From Eubacteriales bacterium (GTDB taxonomy: Bacteria > Bacillota > Clostridia > Oscillospirales > Acutalibacteraceae): 6,272 nt of DNA. The DNA is taken from assembly GCA_030529125.1 (NCBI GenBank), contig JAUMXP010000097.1:1-6272 (forward strand). The letters are read 5' to 3'. The notes under the pieces were generated by a model. That model was not told the origin of the DNA. It ran no database searches and saw only the letters and a list, made by a program, of their open reading frames with translations. Below are positions 5,502 to 6,272 of the stretch, one piece after another. The position numbers and the translations under genes were made by a program. How positions within the stretch are numbered: the stretch's first letter is position 1; every line of letters begins with the position of its first letter.

Positions 5502-6272
5502 TTATTGAACGGTAACCTGTGTAGCTGTAGCGACATCAGCGCCACCTGTCTGTGATGTTGAGAACTTGCTAGCATCTAAAATACCATATTTAAACTTGAG
5601 TGCTAAGATTTTCTTAACGCTGTTATCAATTTGTGTCTGGGAAATTTCTCCGCTGTCAACAGCTTTCTTGATAGCATCGAAATAGCTGTCAATATCAGCA
5701 GGCTTTAAGAGAATATCAGCGCCTGCGTGCAGTGCATTAAGAGCAATGTCGTTTGCCTCATATTTGTCCTTAATAGCGCTGTCTGATAAGTCAGGGGTGA
5801 TAACTACACCGTCAAACTTGAGCTCTTTTATGAGAACTTCTGTAACGATGCGCTGTGACATGAAAGCAGGAGTATCTGCATCAATAGCAGGAACCTTAGC
5901 ACTGCTTATCATGATAATATCAGCACCAGAATCGATTGTTGCTGCAAAAGGAGGGAGCTCTGATGCTCTTAATTCGTCAAGGGTCTTGCTAGAGTCTGAC
6001 AGAACAGGGAAGTACTTGACTGCAGCGATGACACCGTTTGAGTTGAATCCGTTAAATGCTGAGCGTACAGTATCGCCTTTTGCATCACCTGCGAAAGCAT
6101 TATCGCCTTCAATATTAGCACTTGGAGCTAAGTTGAGGTTAAATCCATACTTTGAGATATTCAGTGCGATAGCGCTTGAGTATGTCTGTACTTCATCACT
6201 GTTTTTAGTGTAAACAGTGCTCTCGAATCGCTTTGTTGTATCAAGCTTTTCTGAGATAGGGGAGTTGTCGCC
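5502..6272 (-). CDS. GH3 (NagZ-type) fold protein, apparently without an active site (partial, N-terminus off the right edge)
   Basis: The frame is open from the right edge to TAA at 5502-5504, giving the C-terminal 256 residues; the start lies outside. The fold is recognisable as the TIM-barrel of family 3 glycoside hydrolases of the NagZ (beta-N-acetylhexosaminidase) type: YGFNLNLAPSANI (42-54), GVIAAVKYFP (80-89), LDELRASELPPF (98-109), SGADIIMIS (115-123), VPAIDADTPAFMS (127-139), GVVIT (155-159), HAGADILLKPAD (182-193), then SGEIS, ID and KKILALKFKYGIL near the end. A 24-residue Thr/Val-rich tail follows. The family's KHFPGHGDT...DSH loop, which carries the Asp-His acid/base pair, is replaced by a short KYFPVLSDSSKT that leads straight into LDELR. 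The nucleophile Asp of the ITDxLSM motif is Pro (P160, ITPDLSDS). The protein is therefore probably not a hydrolase and may bind a glycan or a partner. Its location is unknown because the N-terminus is missing. Family assignment is firm; loss of activity is inferred. Confidence 0.85.
   Translation of the reverse strand, partial: GDNSPISEKLDTTKRFESTVYTKNSDEVQTYSSAIALNISKYGFNLNLAPSANIEGDNAFAGDAKGDTVRSAFNGFNSNGVIAAVKYFPVLSDSSKTLDELRASELPPFAATIDSGADIIMISSAKVPAIDADTPAFMSQRIVTEVLIKELKFDGVVITPDLSDSAIKDKYEANDIALNALHAGADILLKPADIDSYFDAIKKAVDSGEISQTQIDNSVKKILALKFKYGILDASKFSTSQTGGADVATATQVTVQ

Noticed and set aside
5502..5912. A 136-residue gene starting at an internal ATG at 5912
   Set aside because: The same frame is open upstream to the window edge with clear GH3 sequence (YGFNLNLAP, ELPPF) before this Met, and there is no RBS at 5912. 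It is the tail of a longer gene.
5746..6213. Plus-strand 155-codon frame opposite the GH3-like gene, and other plus-strand frames across the window
   Set aside because: They are antisense to well-supported genes and lack family motifs or a convincing RBS.

Overview
The window looks like chromosomal DNA from a low-to-moderate GC, Gram-positive gut-type Clostridia, most likely Ruminococcus or a related Oscillospiraceae/Lachnospiraceae genus. The basis is AAAGGAG-type ribosome binding sites, AT-rich intergenic gaps with sigma-A-like promoters, a fused ABC ATPase/FtsX-type permease of a kind common in Clostridia, and a secreted Tyr/Trp-rich modular protein whose motifs (RYYFLMPDG, YADVP, GEWYYYYGNGC, YCHI) I recall from Ruminococcus extracellular proteins. 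This assignment rests on memory of families, not on a search.

All three genes lie on the minus strand, so transcription runs right to left. From the right edge: (1) positions 6272-5502 hold the C-terminal 256 residues of a glycoside hydrolase family 3 (NagZ-type) protein, with its N-terminus outside the window, ending in a strong terminator (5463-5491). (2) Positions 5382-2578 hold a complete 934-residue ABC transporter with its own extended -10 promoter (5416-5424), a good RBS and a perfect 13-bp hairpin terminator (2519-2553). (3) Positions 2378-1 hold the first 792 residues of a secreted modular protein with its own promoter (2483-2510) and signal peptide, running off the left edge. Each gene has its own promoter and/or terminator signals, so they look like separate transcription units rather than one operon. 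The gaps are short (119 and 199 bases) and hold only these signals.

The secreted protein is built as module A1 - module B1 - module A2 - module A3 - module B2 (cut). A1-B1 and A3-B2 look like copies of one unit, and A2 is a divergent copy. The A modules faintly resemble starch-binding (CBM26-like) modules, which is an inference only. The transporter belongs to the MacB/LolCDE/FtsX superfamily and has an unusually large extracellular domain of about 510 residues with a Met-rich patch.

The most interesting observation is that the GH3-like protein keeps the family scaffold but has lost the active site. The loop carrying the catalytic Asp-His dyad is missing, and the nucleophile Asp is replaced by Pro, in an intact reading frame. 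It looks like a maintained pseudoenzyme. All three products act at or outside the membrane, but nothing in the sequence links them directly into one pathway.
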